Source: Bufo bufo (taxonomy: Eukaryota > Chordata > Amphibia > Anura > Bufonidae). Taken from it: DNA of 64,000 bases. Under the pieces are notes generated by a model that worked only from the letters and a program-made list of their open reading frames with translations, did no database searches and had not been told where the DNA came from. Position numbers and translations under genes: made by a program. Position 1 is the stretch's first letter. Each line of letters begins with the position of its first letter. The DNA is taken from assembly GCF_905171765.1 (NCBI RefSeq), contig NC_053392.1, positions 108,070,821-108,134,820 on the forward strand, given 5' to 3'. This document shows positions 21,419 to 33,250 of the stretch, one piece after another.

Positions 21419-23783
21419 TTAACCGCTTTACGTCCGCCCATAGGATATAAACGTCCTATGGGTGGACGTCTATTTCTGAAAGCACGTTTTAGAACGTCCT
21501 TTCAGAAATAGCAGCTGCACGCTAATCGTGCAGCTGCTGATCGGGTTGCCCGCTGTCAGTGACAGCAGGGCAACCCTAAGACAAGGCAGGGACAGTGCCC
21601 AGGTGTCCCTGCCTTCCGGATCGCTGCAGACACAGTGTTCACCGAGCGCTGTGTCTGCAGAGAAGGAAGCGCTGTGCGCTTCCTGTTCCGGCCCGGCGGT
21701 CATGTGACCGCCGTGACCGGAGTGTGCAGGAGCTGTGTGAGGTCTCTCAGAGACCTCGATCAGCCCTGCTCTGAGGCTGTACAGCGCTGGATTGCTGCTG
21801 TACAGCCTCTCTAGGGGTGTATTTGTCCTGTAACTGGGGCTACTATGTCAGCCAACTGTGAAAAAAAACTGTGAAAAAAAAAGTGAAGTAAATGTCCCCC
21901 AGAGGTCTTGTATGACCTTATGGGGGACGAAAAGTGTAAAATAAAAAAAATAAAAATAAAAGGTTGAAAATAAAAAAAATTAAAAAAAGTTTCACATGTA
22001 AAAAAAAAATGAAAATGAAAAAAAGTATACATATTAGGTATTGCCGCGTCCGTAAAAACCAGCTCTATAAAAATATCACATGACCTAACCCCTCGGGTGA
22101 ACACCGTAAAAAAAAAAAAAAAGTGTCAAAACAAGCTATTTTTGTCACCTTGCATCACAAAAGGTGCAACACCAAGTGATCAAAAACGCGTATGTCCCAC
22201 AAAATAGTACCAATAAAACCGTCACCTCATCCCGCAAAAAATGAGCCCCTACATAAGAAAATCTCTCATAAAATAAAAAAACTATAGCTCTTAGAACATG
22301 GAGACACTAAAACATCATTTTTTTGGTTTCAAAAATGCTATTATTGTGTTAAAGTGAAACAAATAAAAAAATTATACATATTAGGTATTGCCGCGTCTGT
22401 AAAAACCAACTCTATAAAAATATCACATGACCTAACCCCTCGGGTGAACACCGTAAAAAGAAAAAAAAAAAAAAACTGTGTCAAAACAAGCAATTTTTGT
22501 CACCTTGCATCACAAAAGGTGCAATACCAAGTGATCAAAAACGCGTATGTCCCAAAAAATAGTACCAATAAAACCGTCACCTCATCCCACAAAAAATGAG
22601 CCCCTACATAAGAAAATCTCTCAAAAAATAAAAAAACTATAGCTCTCAGAACATGGACACATTAAAACATAATTTTTTTTGTTTCAAAAATGCTATTATT
22701 ACGTTACGTCCGTAACGATCTGCTCTATAAAAATGTCACTTGACTGAACCCCTCAGGTGAACGCTGTAAAAATAAATAAATAGAATCTGTGCTAAAACAA
22801 CCAATTTTTTGGTCACCTTGCCCCATAAAGTGTTATAATGAATGATCAAAAAATCATATGTACCCAAAAATAGTACTAATAAAACTGGCACCTTATCCCC
22901 TAGTTTCCAAAATGGGGTCACTTCTTGGGAGTTTCTACTGTAAGGGTGCATCAGGCGGCTTCAAATGGGACATGGCATCTAAAAACCATGTGGAGTTCCT
23001 TTTCTTCTGCGCCCTGCCGTGTGCCCATACAGCAGTTTATGACCACATGTGGGGTGTTTCTGTAAACCGCAGAATCTGGGTAATAAATATTGAGTTTTGT
23101 TTGGCTGTTAACCATCGATGTGTTAAAGAAAAAAATTGATTAAAATGGAAAATCTGCCAAAAAAGTAAAATTTAAAAATTTGATCTCCATTTTCCTTTAA
23201 TTCTTGTGGAACGCCTAAAGGGTTAACAAAGTTTGTAAAATCGGTTTTGAATACCTTGAGGGGTGTAGTTTCTACAATGGGGTCATTTATGGGGGTATCC
23301 ACTATGTAGGCCCCACAAAGTGACTTCAGACCTGAACTGGTCCTTATAAAGTGGGTTTTGGCAATTTTCTTATAAATTTGAAGAATTGCTTCTAAACTTC
23401 TAAGCCTTCTAACGTCCTAAAAAAATAAAATGACATTTACAAAATGATGCCAACATAAAGTAGACATATGGGGAATGTTAAACAATAAATATTTTATGAG
23501 GTATCACTTTCTGTTTTAAAAGCAGAGAAATTGAAATTTAGAAAATTGCGAATTTTTCAAATTTTTGGGTAAATTTGGGATTTTTTCATAAATAAAGGTG
23601 AAATATTTTGACTCAAATTTATGATTATCATGAAGTACAATGTGTCACGAGAAAACAATCTCTGAATGACTTGGATAAATAAAGGCGTTCCAAAGTTATT
23701 ACCACATAAAGTGAGATATGTCAGTTTTGCAAAATTTGGCCTGGTCAGGAAGGGGGCAAATGGCCCAGATGGCAAGTGGTTAA
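21419..23783. mobile_element. TTAA-flanked non-autonomous DNA element, 2.4 kb
   Basis: It begins TTAACCGCTTTACG and ends GGCAAGTGGTTAA, both abutting TTAA, a pattern of piggyBac/Kolobok-type elements. A unit of about 350 bases (tatacatattaggtattgcc ...) is tandemly repeated at 22025 and 22373, with a partial third near 22700. Downstream text (accttgaggggtgtag) is shared with the composite at 46844-54038 on the opposite strand. The start contains an inverted repeat (cataggatataaacgtccta). No transposase was seen; frames here are short. Confidence 0.65.
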
Positions 23784-23819
23784 GTGAAGAGAGGTTTTTA
23801 TCTCCCAGTATAACCAAGT

Positions 23820-23948
23820 CAGTGAAAATACCGGGGGACATAGCGGGAGAACGGAATAATAGTAAGTGCGGTGAGATCCCAGGGCACCGCTCTACACAGC
23901 CTGATGGTTATCTTTACAATGTTTGGACCAATGAAAGGTCCTCTTTAA
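23820..23948. repeat. Half of a palindromic TTAA element (copy of the 44879 family)
   Basis: The text ataccgggggacatagcggg ... gcaccgctctaca ... tgaaaggtcctctttaa matches the right arm of the palindrome at 44879-45319 and ends at TTAA. The left arm is absent, so this is a truncated or recombined copy. Confidence 0.65.
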
Positions 23949-24018
23949 CAGCATTACAAGTAGTGGCTAGCCACAGGAGGTCCACTCTTCAGATACTTAG
24001 ATCCTGCCACATACAACA

Positions 24019-25262
24019 ATGCCAAAAAGAAAAACTAGTTACAGCTCTTAGTGGTCAGCACACAGCATCCTTACATTTCAAAGAGCAGGAAAGATGAATT
24101 TCATGCCTTCTGTACAGTATGCAGATGTGATGTAGACATTAGCAGCAAAGGAAAGGAAGCTATAGAACAGCTTGCTGATACAGACAAGCACACGCTGAAT
24201 GTGCGTAGTGCAGGTGCATCCTCCCTAGCATCATTTTTTACTAATACCCGGTCACCTCTGAATGACAATATATCTGCTGCAGAACTTTGCAAAGTGTATC
24301 ATGCAGTGAAGCACCATCACTCCTACAGAAGTGTGGACTGTCGCATTAAAATTGATAGAGAGATTCACAATGACTCCTCTATTACTAAAAGTGTGACCTG
24401 TGGGAAAACCAAAGCAAAATCTCTATGTGAAAATGTTCTAGCTCCATATTCTGTGCAGATGCACATAGACTACATTAAAGAACACAACCTGGCATATTCA
24501 TTGGCAACAAATGCTTCAAATAAAGGTGCAACTAAGTTTTTTCCAGTTGTATTCAGATATTTTCATTTTGAGAAAGGGGTGCAACATCTGCTGTTTGATT
24601 TTTACAGCGATAGTAATGAAACTTCTGAAGCTATAACCAACCAACTCCTCCCCAAGCTAGATCAGGCTGGTCTAGATTTGACCAAAATGTCTGCTTACAC
24701 AGAAGACAATGCCAGTGTCAACTATGGAAAGCACAACAGCGTGTTTCCGAAACTGAAATGCTCTCATAAGGGCGTTGTTGCAGTAAACTGTCTTGCTCAC
24801 ATAGTCCACAATACATCCAAGTATGCTGCAGGAAAATTGGATTTTGATGTTGAAAATGTTGTGCTCAAGGTGTATAGCCATTTCAGTATCTTAGCTAGTA
24901 GGACAGCACAACTGAGGGAATTCTGTGAATTTCTTGACGTTGATGAATGCAATCTTTTGCGTCATGTTGTGACAAGGTGGTTGTCACTACTTCCATTTAT
25001 TGACCAGATTCTTCTGAACTGGAAACCCCTGACAAGTTATTTCCAGAGTTTACATGAGGAGGAATGGCCTAAAGTTCTGCAGACGTGCTTTGGAGAAAAC
25101 ACCGGTGATGTGTCAGAGGCTTATTTTCTATTTCTCAGCCATGCTCTGAAATTATTCTCTGACTGCATTGAAGCTCTGGAGGCCAAATCCTTCTGTATCA
25201 CCTCAGTGTACAAGCTAATGACAGATCTGAATAGCAAACTTGAGAGAAGATTTAGAGATTAG
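24019..25262 (+). pseudogene. hAT-like gene c, 403-residue open frame, 3' truncated
   Basis: The probable original start is the ATG at 24019 (MPKRKTSYSS), followed by two frameshifts; from 24051 one frame runs open for 403 codons. An N-terminal zinc-binding motif reads FCTVCRCDV with a later H (residues 20-47). A hAT-type core follows: LATNASNKG (residues 151-159), where relatives usually have Asp and here Asn154 stands; YTEDNASVNYG (Asp219); CLAHIVHN (247-254); and HVVTRWLSLLP (305-315). The C-terminal dimerisation domain is missing because an element starting near 25260 interrupts the gene. It resembles the large family of hAT-derived, KIAA1586-like proteins. The long open frame suggests fairly recent loss or residual constraint. 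Confidence 0.75.
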
Positions 25263-25559
25263 TGATGGACAAACATCGCCGGAACGATGCGCGAACGTGA
25301 TCAAATGTTCGCGAACTGCAAGTTTGCGGCGGGCCCCATTTACTTTATTGGCAGGCGAACCTGAAAAACGTTTAGGTCATATTTGCAGCCACCAAATACT
25401 TACTAGAAGTGCTCAAATCGTCCCACAACATGGACAGTGACATACATAACAAGGGGGGGAACAATGGCAAAAATTACCACAAAAAATATGTATTTTAATC
25501 AGGGGCCATTTTTATGCATCTTAAAGGAAAAATGTCAAAAATGTGCCCTGCTGGAGCCT

Positions 25560-26180
25560 AGAAAATTAGACCACAGGAGTACAGGCCCCAACCATTAGGC
25601 ATTCACCGGACAGAAAACATCAAGTGATTATGTGGCTGGAGGTATATAAGACGGCCATTGGATATCAATTTTACTGCAGGCCAATGGACTACAGGCCCCA
25701 AAATTATTCATTCACCGGACAGAAACATCAAGTGATTATGTGGCTGGAGGTAGATTATACGGTCACTGGATAGCAATTTTTAATGCAGGCCAGTGTAGTA
25801 CAGGCCCCAAAAATTATTAATTCAACGTACAGAAAAGAACAAGCAATTATGTGGCTGGAGGTATATTAGACGGTCATTGGATATTAATTTTACTGCAGGC
25901 CAGTACAAATACATGGGAAATACATAGGTTTAAAAGAACTAAAAAAATTAAATTGGATTAAAAACATGGCTAACGAAATTCCCCCTCTTGAAAAACCCCA
26001 AAATGATAATAATTGAAATTCGATAACACATGGTCGTCACAGGTGTTGAATTCCTTTATGGCCCCAAACATTAGGCATTCACCGGACAGAAAAAGCCTTT
26101 TATGCCGCTGTATGTACATAAGACAGGGACCATTATTTGTTTTGGGTGGTGGCGGATATGTGTGGGCTGGCCTGAGGAAA
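25560..26180. repeat. Tandem repeat, ~110-bp unit, next to hAT relic d
   Basis: The block attcaccggacagaaa, tgattatgtggctggaggta and attttactgcaggcc recurs near 25605, 25712 and 25822, and partially near 26080. The array lies directly downstream of relic d's coding end. A block cgtcacaggtgttgaattcc occurs both in the coding end (26196-26217) and again at about 26034-26055 inside the array. Confidence 0.8.
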
Positions 26181-26185
26181 TTCAA

Positions 26186-27955
26186 TTAAACGTGGTCGTC
26201 ACAGGTGTTGAATTCCTCCGATATCCATGCCTCTTTCATTTTTAGAAATGTGAGGTAGTCCACACTGTCGTGAGCTAGGCAAAGTGCGCTTATTCGGTCA
26301 TGATCCCCCCTGCTGCGCTGAACGTCCTTTCGGACAGGACACTCGACGAGGGGCAAGCCAGGAGTTCCATGGCAAATTTTGCCAGCTCTGGCCACAGGTC
26401 AAGCCTGCACAAGCAGTAGTCAAGGGGTTCCTTGCTTCTCAGAGTGTCCACATCGGCAGTTAACCCGATGTAGCCGGACACCTGTCGGTCTAGGCGTTTC
26501 CCCTTAGCTGGATCTGGAGGGCGGCTATTGATGGGTTGGCTGCAAGAATGATCTCATATCCGAAGTGAACAACACATTTTCAAACCGCCCTCTTCTTGCA
26601 TGTGCTGTAGGATTGGTACCCGCAACTGTTTCTCTGTGGGTTTAAATTCCTCTGCAACAGCAGAATGCAGCATCTCTCGAAGCAAGGCCTGGAAATGCTG
26701 CATTCTGACAGCCCTCTGTGAAGCTGGTAACAAGTCCACCATTTTGTGTTTGTACCGGGGGTCTAAGTACGTTGCCACTCAGTACTGGTCCTTGCCCTTT
26801 ATGCCTTTTATACGGGAGTCCCTCTTCAAACACTGGAGCATGAAGGCCCCCATTTGCACTAAATTGGAAGCTGTGGAGCAGCCTGGCTCTGCGACTGAAC
26901 AGTTTGGTGATCTCATCAAATGGCCGCAGAAGTTTGCATACGTCGCGCATGAGCAGCCACTGGCACGGTGAAAAAAAAACAAGCTCCCCAGAACTTGTCC
27001 TGCTACAGAGTTCGTACAGGTAGTCATTAACTGCACGTTTCTGATAGAGCAGCCTATCAAGCATATACAAGGTGGAGTTCCAGCAAGTCGGGCTGTCACA
27101 AATCTAATGGGCAAGTGGTGTCGCCGCTGAACATCAGCAAGGCGAGCCATGGCCATGTAAGATCTTTTAAAATGGTCAGATATTTTCCTGGCCTGCCGCA
27201 AGACGTCCTGGACCCTGGGCTATTTGGCAACGAATCGCTGCACGACTAAGTTCAGGACGTGTGCCATGCACGGGACGTGTGTCATTTTGCCCTGTTTCAG
27301 CTGGGAGGGCAAATGGGAGGAGAGAGGAGAAGGAGAAGAGGCAGGATGTGGAGCGCCGGGAGTGTGGCTTTGTGGATTCTGACAGTGTTGCTCCCATTGG
27401 GCTCAGTGATGGGAGGCCAGGTGCCTTCTTAAGGCGGTCGTCCCTAGGTGAGTGTTGGGCTTACCGCGACTTATACGTTGACAGCACAGGCTGCAGATTG
27501 GAACACTATTGTCAGCAGCTGACAAGTAAAAAAAAAGCCCACACTGCGGAGCCATGTGCCGGCGTCCTGGGAGCGCCAGATGTGACCGTGCATGGTGGAT
27601 GGCTCACTCCAGATACATTTGCAGTCTGCTTTTTGCCTCCTGTGCACTGTAAGTTCTGTCTGCCTCTCCTCCTTCTCCTCCCAATCTGCTGCTCCGTCTC
27701 GCCCTCTGAACTCCCCTCCTCTGTACCCCTCTGAACTCTGGGGGTGCACACAGCAGAGAGTGAGGAGGGTGCTGATACAGAGAATGAGGAAGGTGCAGAA
27801 GCGGAAGGTTGAGTGAGCCACTCAACCAACTCTGGTGCATCCTTTGACGTAATAGCACGCACCTTCTCCAACTTCCCACGTAGGCTCCGGCCTGGTTCAC
27901 ATGCCTGACCTCAACCACCCCTGCGGAATGGTCTGCCTTTTCTTCTGCCTGTCAT
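26186..27955 (-). pseudogene. hAT transposase relic d
   Basis: Read on the minus strand from about 27955 (MTGRRKGRPFRRG): an SKDAPELVEWLTQPSAS segment; a decayed BED finger near 27550 (AVWAFFLL); HVPCMAH-like core remnants near 27260; and IRFVTARL...YMLDRLLYQKRAVNDYL near 27060, matching the RW region of other hATs. Then YLDPRYKHKMVDLLP near 26770 and the dimerisation domain near 26420-26300 (WPELAKFAMELLACPSSSVL, FSAAGG). A different frame supplies the last part (YLTFLKMKEAW). Multiple frameshifts and stops make it non-functional. Confidence 0.88.
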
Positions 27956-27989
27956 TTTCAAAATGACCCTGTGACAAAGTCCCTATAGA

Positions 27990-28990
27990 AGAGCAGTATT
28001 TGTGGAAGCCGGTATATCGCAGGCCTCAATCAATATTTTGTGAAAGCCGTTATATCAATCCCCTCTATCAGTATTTTGTGGTAACAGGTATATAGAACCC
28101 AATAATGAGTATTTGCTGGAAGCCGGTAAATCTAACCCCTTAATCAATATTTGGTGGAAGCCGGTGTATCGCAGGCCTCAATCAATATTTGGTCGAAGCC
28201 GGTATATCAATACCCTGTTTCAGTATTTTGTGTAAACAGGTATTTACTGTAGAACCCAAAAATGAATATTTGCTGGAAGCTAGTATATCAAACCACTTAA
28301 TCAATATTTGGTAGAAGCTGGTGTATCACAGGCCTCAATCTATATTTGGTGGAAGCCGGTGTACCACACCCCTCAATCAATATTTTGTGGAAGCCGGTGT
28401 ATCACACTCCACAATCAGTATTTTATGGAAGCAGGTATATCGCACCCCTTAATCTGTTTTTTTGGGGGCAACAGGTATATCACACCAATTGCAATTAGTT
28501 ATTCCAATAGCGTTTGTCCCTTTGTATAGCTGCGGTATCTCAGCAAAACCGCACACAACTGCTGCACAATACAAATTCACTATAATATACTTTCTATGTT
28601 AGAAGGTATACTATAGGCATATCACACCCCTCAATCAGATTTTTTGGGGGGCAAAAAGGTATATAAAACCAGTTGCAATTAGTTATTCCAATAGCGTTTG
28701 TTCCTCTATTTAGCTGCGGTATCTCAACAGAACCGCACACAACTGCTGCACAATACAAATGCACTATAATATACTTTCTATGTTAGAAGGTATATTATAG
28801 GTATATCACACCCCTCAATCATTATTATTTTTTTTGGGCAACAGGTATATCACACCAGTTGCAATTAGTTATTCCAATAGCGTTTGTCTCTCTATCTAGC
28901 TGCAGTATCGCAGCAGAACCGCACACAACTGCTGCACAATACAAATGCACTATAATATACTTTCTATGTTAGAAAGTACATTATAAGTAT
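27990..28990. repeat. Two tandem arrays upstream of hAT relic d (~37-bp and ~185-bp units)
   Basis: From 27990 to 28440 a unit of about 37-38 bases (cctcaatcaatatttggtgg, aagccggtatatc) repeats about twelve times, with a looser four-unit pattern. From about 28440 a longer unit (gcaattagttattccaatag, cgcacacaactgctgcacaa, atactttctatgttagaa) repeats near 28491, 28674 and 28861. Both end at about 28990. They precede the N-terminus of relic d by under 100 bases. Confidence 0.82.
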
Positions 28991-29552
28991 ATCACACCAC
29001 TCTGTATGTCACACCTATCAATAGCACACCTATACCAGTCCTTAACCCCTCCACGCAACATCACGTACATGTACGTGGGGGAATGTGGTGCCTCACCGCA
29101 TACCCACGTCCATGTACGTGATCGGCTTTCTCTGTCAGCGCAGGGAGCGAAGCGCTGAAGGTTCAGTGAAGCCGGCGTGCTGGGGTTGCTAGGCAACCTA
29201 AGACGCTGGCGGGAACTGCATCTGAGCTCTGACCCACCCGCGATCGCTGTGATTGGTTCAATACTGCAGAGGGACCAATCGCAACGCATCGGGGCAGGTA
29301 AGGGGGGGTTAGGAAGGGACTATGTGCTTCTCCTTCTCTGATCATCCCAATTCCTAGACACCTATTACTCCAGCCTGTCCGCCCATCAAGACACCTGTCA
29401 GTCCAGTCTGTCCGTCCATCAAGACATCTGTGAATCCAGTTTGTCCGTTCAATAAAGACACCTGTCACACTAGCCTGTCTGTCCGTCAAGTCACCTGTCA
29501 CACACTCCCAAGTTACATAAAAAATAAAAAATAAATACTGATTTGTGCAACC

Positions 29553-30052
29553 TAAGGCCTCCTGCACACGGCCATTTTTTTTCCCCGTTTACTGGCCGTT
29601 TTTTGCGTTCCGTATACGGTCCGTATACGGAACCATTCATTTCAATGGTTCCGCAAAAAAAACGGAATGTACTCCGTATGCATTCCGTTTCCGTATTTCC
29701 GCTTTTCCGTTCCGTTTTAACATAGAACATGTCCTATTATTGCCCGCAAATCACGGTCCGTGGCTCCATTCAAGTCAATGGGTCCGCAAAAAAAAACGGA
29801 ACACATACGGAAATGCATCCGTATGTCTTCTATTTCCGTTCCGTTTTTTGCTAAAACATCTATTGAAAATGTTATGCCAAGCCCAATTTTATCTATGTAA
29901 TTACTGTATACTGTATATGCCATACGGAAAAACGGAACGGAAAACGGAACAGAAACGGAAACACAATGGAAACAAAAAACGGAACAACAGATCCGTGAAA
30001 AACGGACTGCAAAACACTGAAAAAGCCATACAGTCGTGTGCAATAGGCCTAA
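29553..30052. mobile_element. Palindromic element, TAAGGCC...GTGCA family (copy 1)
   Basis: It begins taaggcctcctgcacacggc and ends gtcgtgtgcaataggcctaa, an inverted pair. The interior is packed with ccgttccg/aacggaac motifs on opposite strands, so most of it can fold back. A second, less similar copy lies at 46385-46729. No coding content; the long frames on both strands reflect the palindrome. Confidence 0.75.
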
Positions 30053-30302
30053 TACTGTAAAATAATACATTAATTAACCCCTTTTCTGCCCCTGTAAGGA
30101 TATTGGCACTACTCTGTGCCCCATACTAGACCACTGGCTCATCGCCAGCCATCTGTGCTACCTGTGACACCTGTCAATAATTTCCAAGTGACTTGGGGAG
30201 TTTTTATCCTATCCTAAAGGATATACAGTATTTTATTCTGCTGTTCTATTTAAAAAAAAAAAAAAAAAGACAAAACAAAACCACGTTAGTTTACAGTTTA
30301 AA

Positions 30303-30593
30303 ATGACTAAACGGCTTTTAGCTGCCGAAGAGGCATATGCCGAGGACACTGACCTCAACAGTGAAGATGAAGTGACATTTTTAGTTTCATCTTCCTCAGA
30401 TGATTCATCTAATGATGAACCCTCTCGTAGGCGTCCTAGGGGTAGTGCGCAGTTGCAGCTCCGTACAAGTGACTCTTCATGGATCCCCGCAGATAACTAT
30501 GTGCCCCAGGTGCCTGAATTTACAGCCACTCCAGGCATCAATGTAGATACAACAGGTTTGTATGGGCTTCACTCGATCATGACTGCTTAGTAT
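30303..30593 (+). pseudogene. piggyBac transposase N-terminal fragment
   Basis: A 95-residue frame opens with MTKRLLAAEEAYAED, an acidic and serine-rich stretch (SSSSDDSSNDEPSRRR), then YVPQVPEFTATPGINVD, which is the conserved start of the piggyBac transposase fold. After residue 85 the match is lost and the frame ends. The catalytic DDD domain and the C-terminal cysteine-rich finger are absent. It is a 3'-truncated relic, or the first coding part of a gene whose remainder was deleted. Confidence 0.75.
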
Positions 30594-30599
30594 TGTTCT

Positions 30600-31005
30600 A
30601 CCTAAAGCTCAGGAATAATGAACACAGCAGTGTCACAGTACACGGATAATGTACAAAATGATATCTCCATACAAGCATGAGGTACACAGAGATGACACAG
30701 GATAATGTGCACAGTAATGTCATAGTACAGAGAGTGATATAATAATGGCTGGATAATATGCAAAGTCATGTAAATTCATGCACACAGTGATGTCACAATA
30801 CAGAAATTCAGTAATGATATAGTGCAGGTATGGTACAGGCATAAAACACTAAATTGCATACCACAGAGATGACACAAATAATATCACCATGTACAGTACC
30901 TGGCTCTCACATCCCAGTAAAAAAACAAACAAACATAATGATACTGTATGTAGGTATAATTAACACATGATGCACAATAGAGACATAGAATGCTGATGTC
31001 ACAAC
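30600..31005. repeat. Loose repeat of cagtgatgtcacagtacag-like text
   Basis: Short irregular copies of a gtgatgtcacagtaca motif and of gataatgtacaaa recur without a fixed period. No gene is seen. Confidence 0.4.
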
Positions 31006-31915
31006 TAGAGATGAGCGAATGGAATCGAAGTGGAATTCATTGCGAATTTCAGGAAAATTTGATTCTCACCGAAGTGGAATTTCCTTGTGATCCGTGGTAA
31101 CAAATCACATTTTTTCCTAAAATGGCTGCTGCACGTGTGAGGACATGGAGAAAGGAACTCTGGGAAGACGGAATTACCCACAATGCCATGCATAAAAGAA
31201 TGTTATAAGTGCAGGGAAAGGATAGGGAGGAATCATTCCACAGCATTTATGTTGAACAGGGTTCAGTAGGGGAGGTTACAGCCTAGGTAATAGGAACAAT
31301 CCTATTACACCTTGCTGCATTGACTGGGAATCCAAATTGCCATTATGCAGCTCTGTAATTCCAGCAAACCATTCTTGTTATTGGAGTGCAAGTGCTGTTT
31401 GATACAGCCATTAACAGGGTTTATTACAAGGAAATATTTCTACAGTTCGTCTTATTTGCCCTTGTGCGGTGCAGTTATATGTAAAGTCCTTTTTGCCGTG
31501 TATTAGTGGCAAAAGTAAAATATATTTGCCCTTGTGTGGTACAGTGATATTTTCTACAGTCCTGTTTGCCATGTATTAGTGGCGAAATAAATATATATTT
31601 GCCGTTCTGCGTTGCACTTATCTGTTTGAAAGCCTGTTGTGTTGTGAAAAAGTAGAAAAAAAATTAGGGCCTAATTGCCGTTCAGCTGTGCAGTGATATA
31701 TTCTACAGCTCTGTTTGCCGTGTATTATTGGCGAAATAAAAATTTATTCGCCTTCCAGCGTTGCATTTATCTGTTAAAAAGCCTTTTGTGTTGTGTAGAA
31801 ATAGAAAACAATGACGGCCTAATTGTCATTCAGCTGTGCAGTGATGTACTCTAAAGCCCTGCTTGCCGTCTATTAGTGGCGAAATAAAAATGTATTCGCC
31901 GTTGTGCGTTGCATT

Positions 31916-33056
31916 TGCAACAATCCGGAAAGCCGGGGCAACACGAGAGGTGACGGTGGGCCGATGGGGGTAGTAGTTGTCTGTACTCACGGTTAGCAGA
32001 ACCTCCCTTGGCCGGCAGTGCAGTGTAGGGAAGGACAGCACTAAATCCTCCGGGGCACTCTCTATTGCAGGGAACACCAGCCACATGTTGGTTGAGGTGC
32101 CCTTGATGGTATAGGTGTTTAAGGTGCTTTGGTGGCTGGGCCCTTGTTTTCGCGATACCAATAACGTAAGGTGCAAATGTTGAGAGTAGTAGAAAGGATG
32201 AGGGGTCAGTTGTAAAACAGTTGAACATTTACCGAATCAATGGTCTCAGGGCAGTTGTTACAGTTCATCAATATATCAATGGTAATAATCCAGATGTTGC
32301 TTTAGCTGTAATTCCTTAATACAGGTCTAGCAATTGTCAGTTGAGTTCTCTAATGCTGTTACTTTACAGTCAATGAATGGGTAAATTTGCACTAAGTCCA
32401 CTTTCTAGCACTCGGGTACTGAATATAATGATTTTCTATTTATATTGAGCAATCGAATAAGGGTGTTCTCCCTCGTGACAGGCAAACTCTCTGTTACATT
32501 ATTTGATGCAGGATGCTCTCCTGAAATATTCAGGTCCACTATGTTCCCAGAAGGCGTTTAGTGGAAAATTGACAATTCTGCGCACTAATTATCCAGTTGT
32601 GTCCAGGTACCTTTAAGATTCTCCTGGTCACTTGTGCTGGTGAAGTCCCTTGGCTAGACTCAGCTCTAATCTTTACTAGACTTGCTTTATATTCATACTT
32701 AGACTTACTGTCTTGTGCTGGGCTGCAGTAAACACTTGGTTTGTCCTCTCCAGGCTTGATTAGGGCCCAGAGGAAAGAAAGGCAGCTACATTGTGGAACT
32801 TTCCTGTTCTCCTCCTCCATTAACTTTCTTCTCCGCTCACTTCAACTCACTCCAACTTACTACTTCCTCTTCCAACTCCTTCCTGTAGCAAACCCCAAGC
32901 TATATATATCATGTTGCGCCAGCAGCATCTAGAGGCGACTAGATGTAATGACACTGTCAGCCTGATATTAGGAAAATACAATATATTAAATACATTAAAT
33001 ATGACATTTAGCAGCAATTTAAAGTACCTACATATAGCACATAGTGGGACACTGCA
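31916..33056 (-). mobile_element. Solo LTR, 1141 bp, minus orientation
   Basis: Read on the minus strand it begins TGCAGTGTCCCACTATG and ends GGATTGTTGCA. Target duplications are catt (31912-31915) and cact (33057-33060), one mismatch. The 145-bp array continues across it in register, which supports both ends. It is the closest relative in the window of the LTR at 8803-9892. No internal gene. Confidence 0.72.
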
Positions 33057-33250
33057 CACTAATCTGTTGAAAAGCCTTTTGTGTTGTGTCAAATTAGAAA
33101 ATAATTAAGGCCTAATTGCCATTCAGCGGTGCAGTGATATACTCTATAGGCCTGTTTGCCTTGTATTAGTGGTGAAATAAAAATACATTTGCCGTTCTGT
33201 GTTGCACTTATCTGTTGAAAAGCCTTTTGTGTCAAAGTAGAAAATAATTA

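Larger units (their letters stand above)
25260..29035 (-). mobile_element. hAT element d (one end seen), gene on minus strand
   Basis: Its lower-coordinate end is TAGTGATGGACAAAC followed by a cluster of cgaac and ttcgcg motifs, resembling the TAGGGATGAGCGAAC end of element b. It interrupts gene c. It includes an array (25560-26180), a transposase relic (26186-27955) and more arrays (27990-28990). The opposite terminus was not found; TTAA-flanked DNA begins at 29042 and may have replaced it. Confidence 0.6.
29042..30600 (+). mobile_element. piggyBac-type remnant with a palindromic insertion
   Basis: The left edge reads TTAACCCCTCCACGC followed by a cacgtacatgtacgtg palindrome, consistent with a piggyBac end (TTAA plus CCC). 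A palindromic element sits at 29553-30052, and a piggyBac N-terminal coding fragment at 30303-30593. No right terminus was recognised. Assigning all of it to one element is inference. Confidence 0.5.

Noticed and set aside
27990..28440. Possible CRISPR-like array (37-bp repeats)
   Set aside because: Repeats are degenerate and contiguous without spacers, and they adjoin a hAT gene.
29545..30070. A 171-residue plus-strand and 117-residue minus-strand frame
   Set aside because: Both lie in a palindromic element whose arms are mutually complementary; codon patterns repeat KTERKT-like text from the aacggaac motif.
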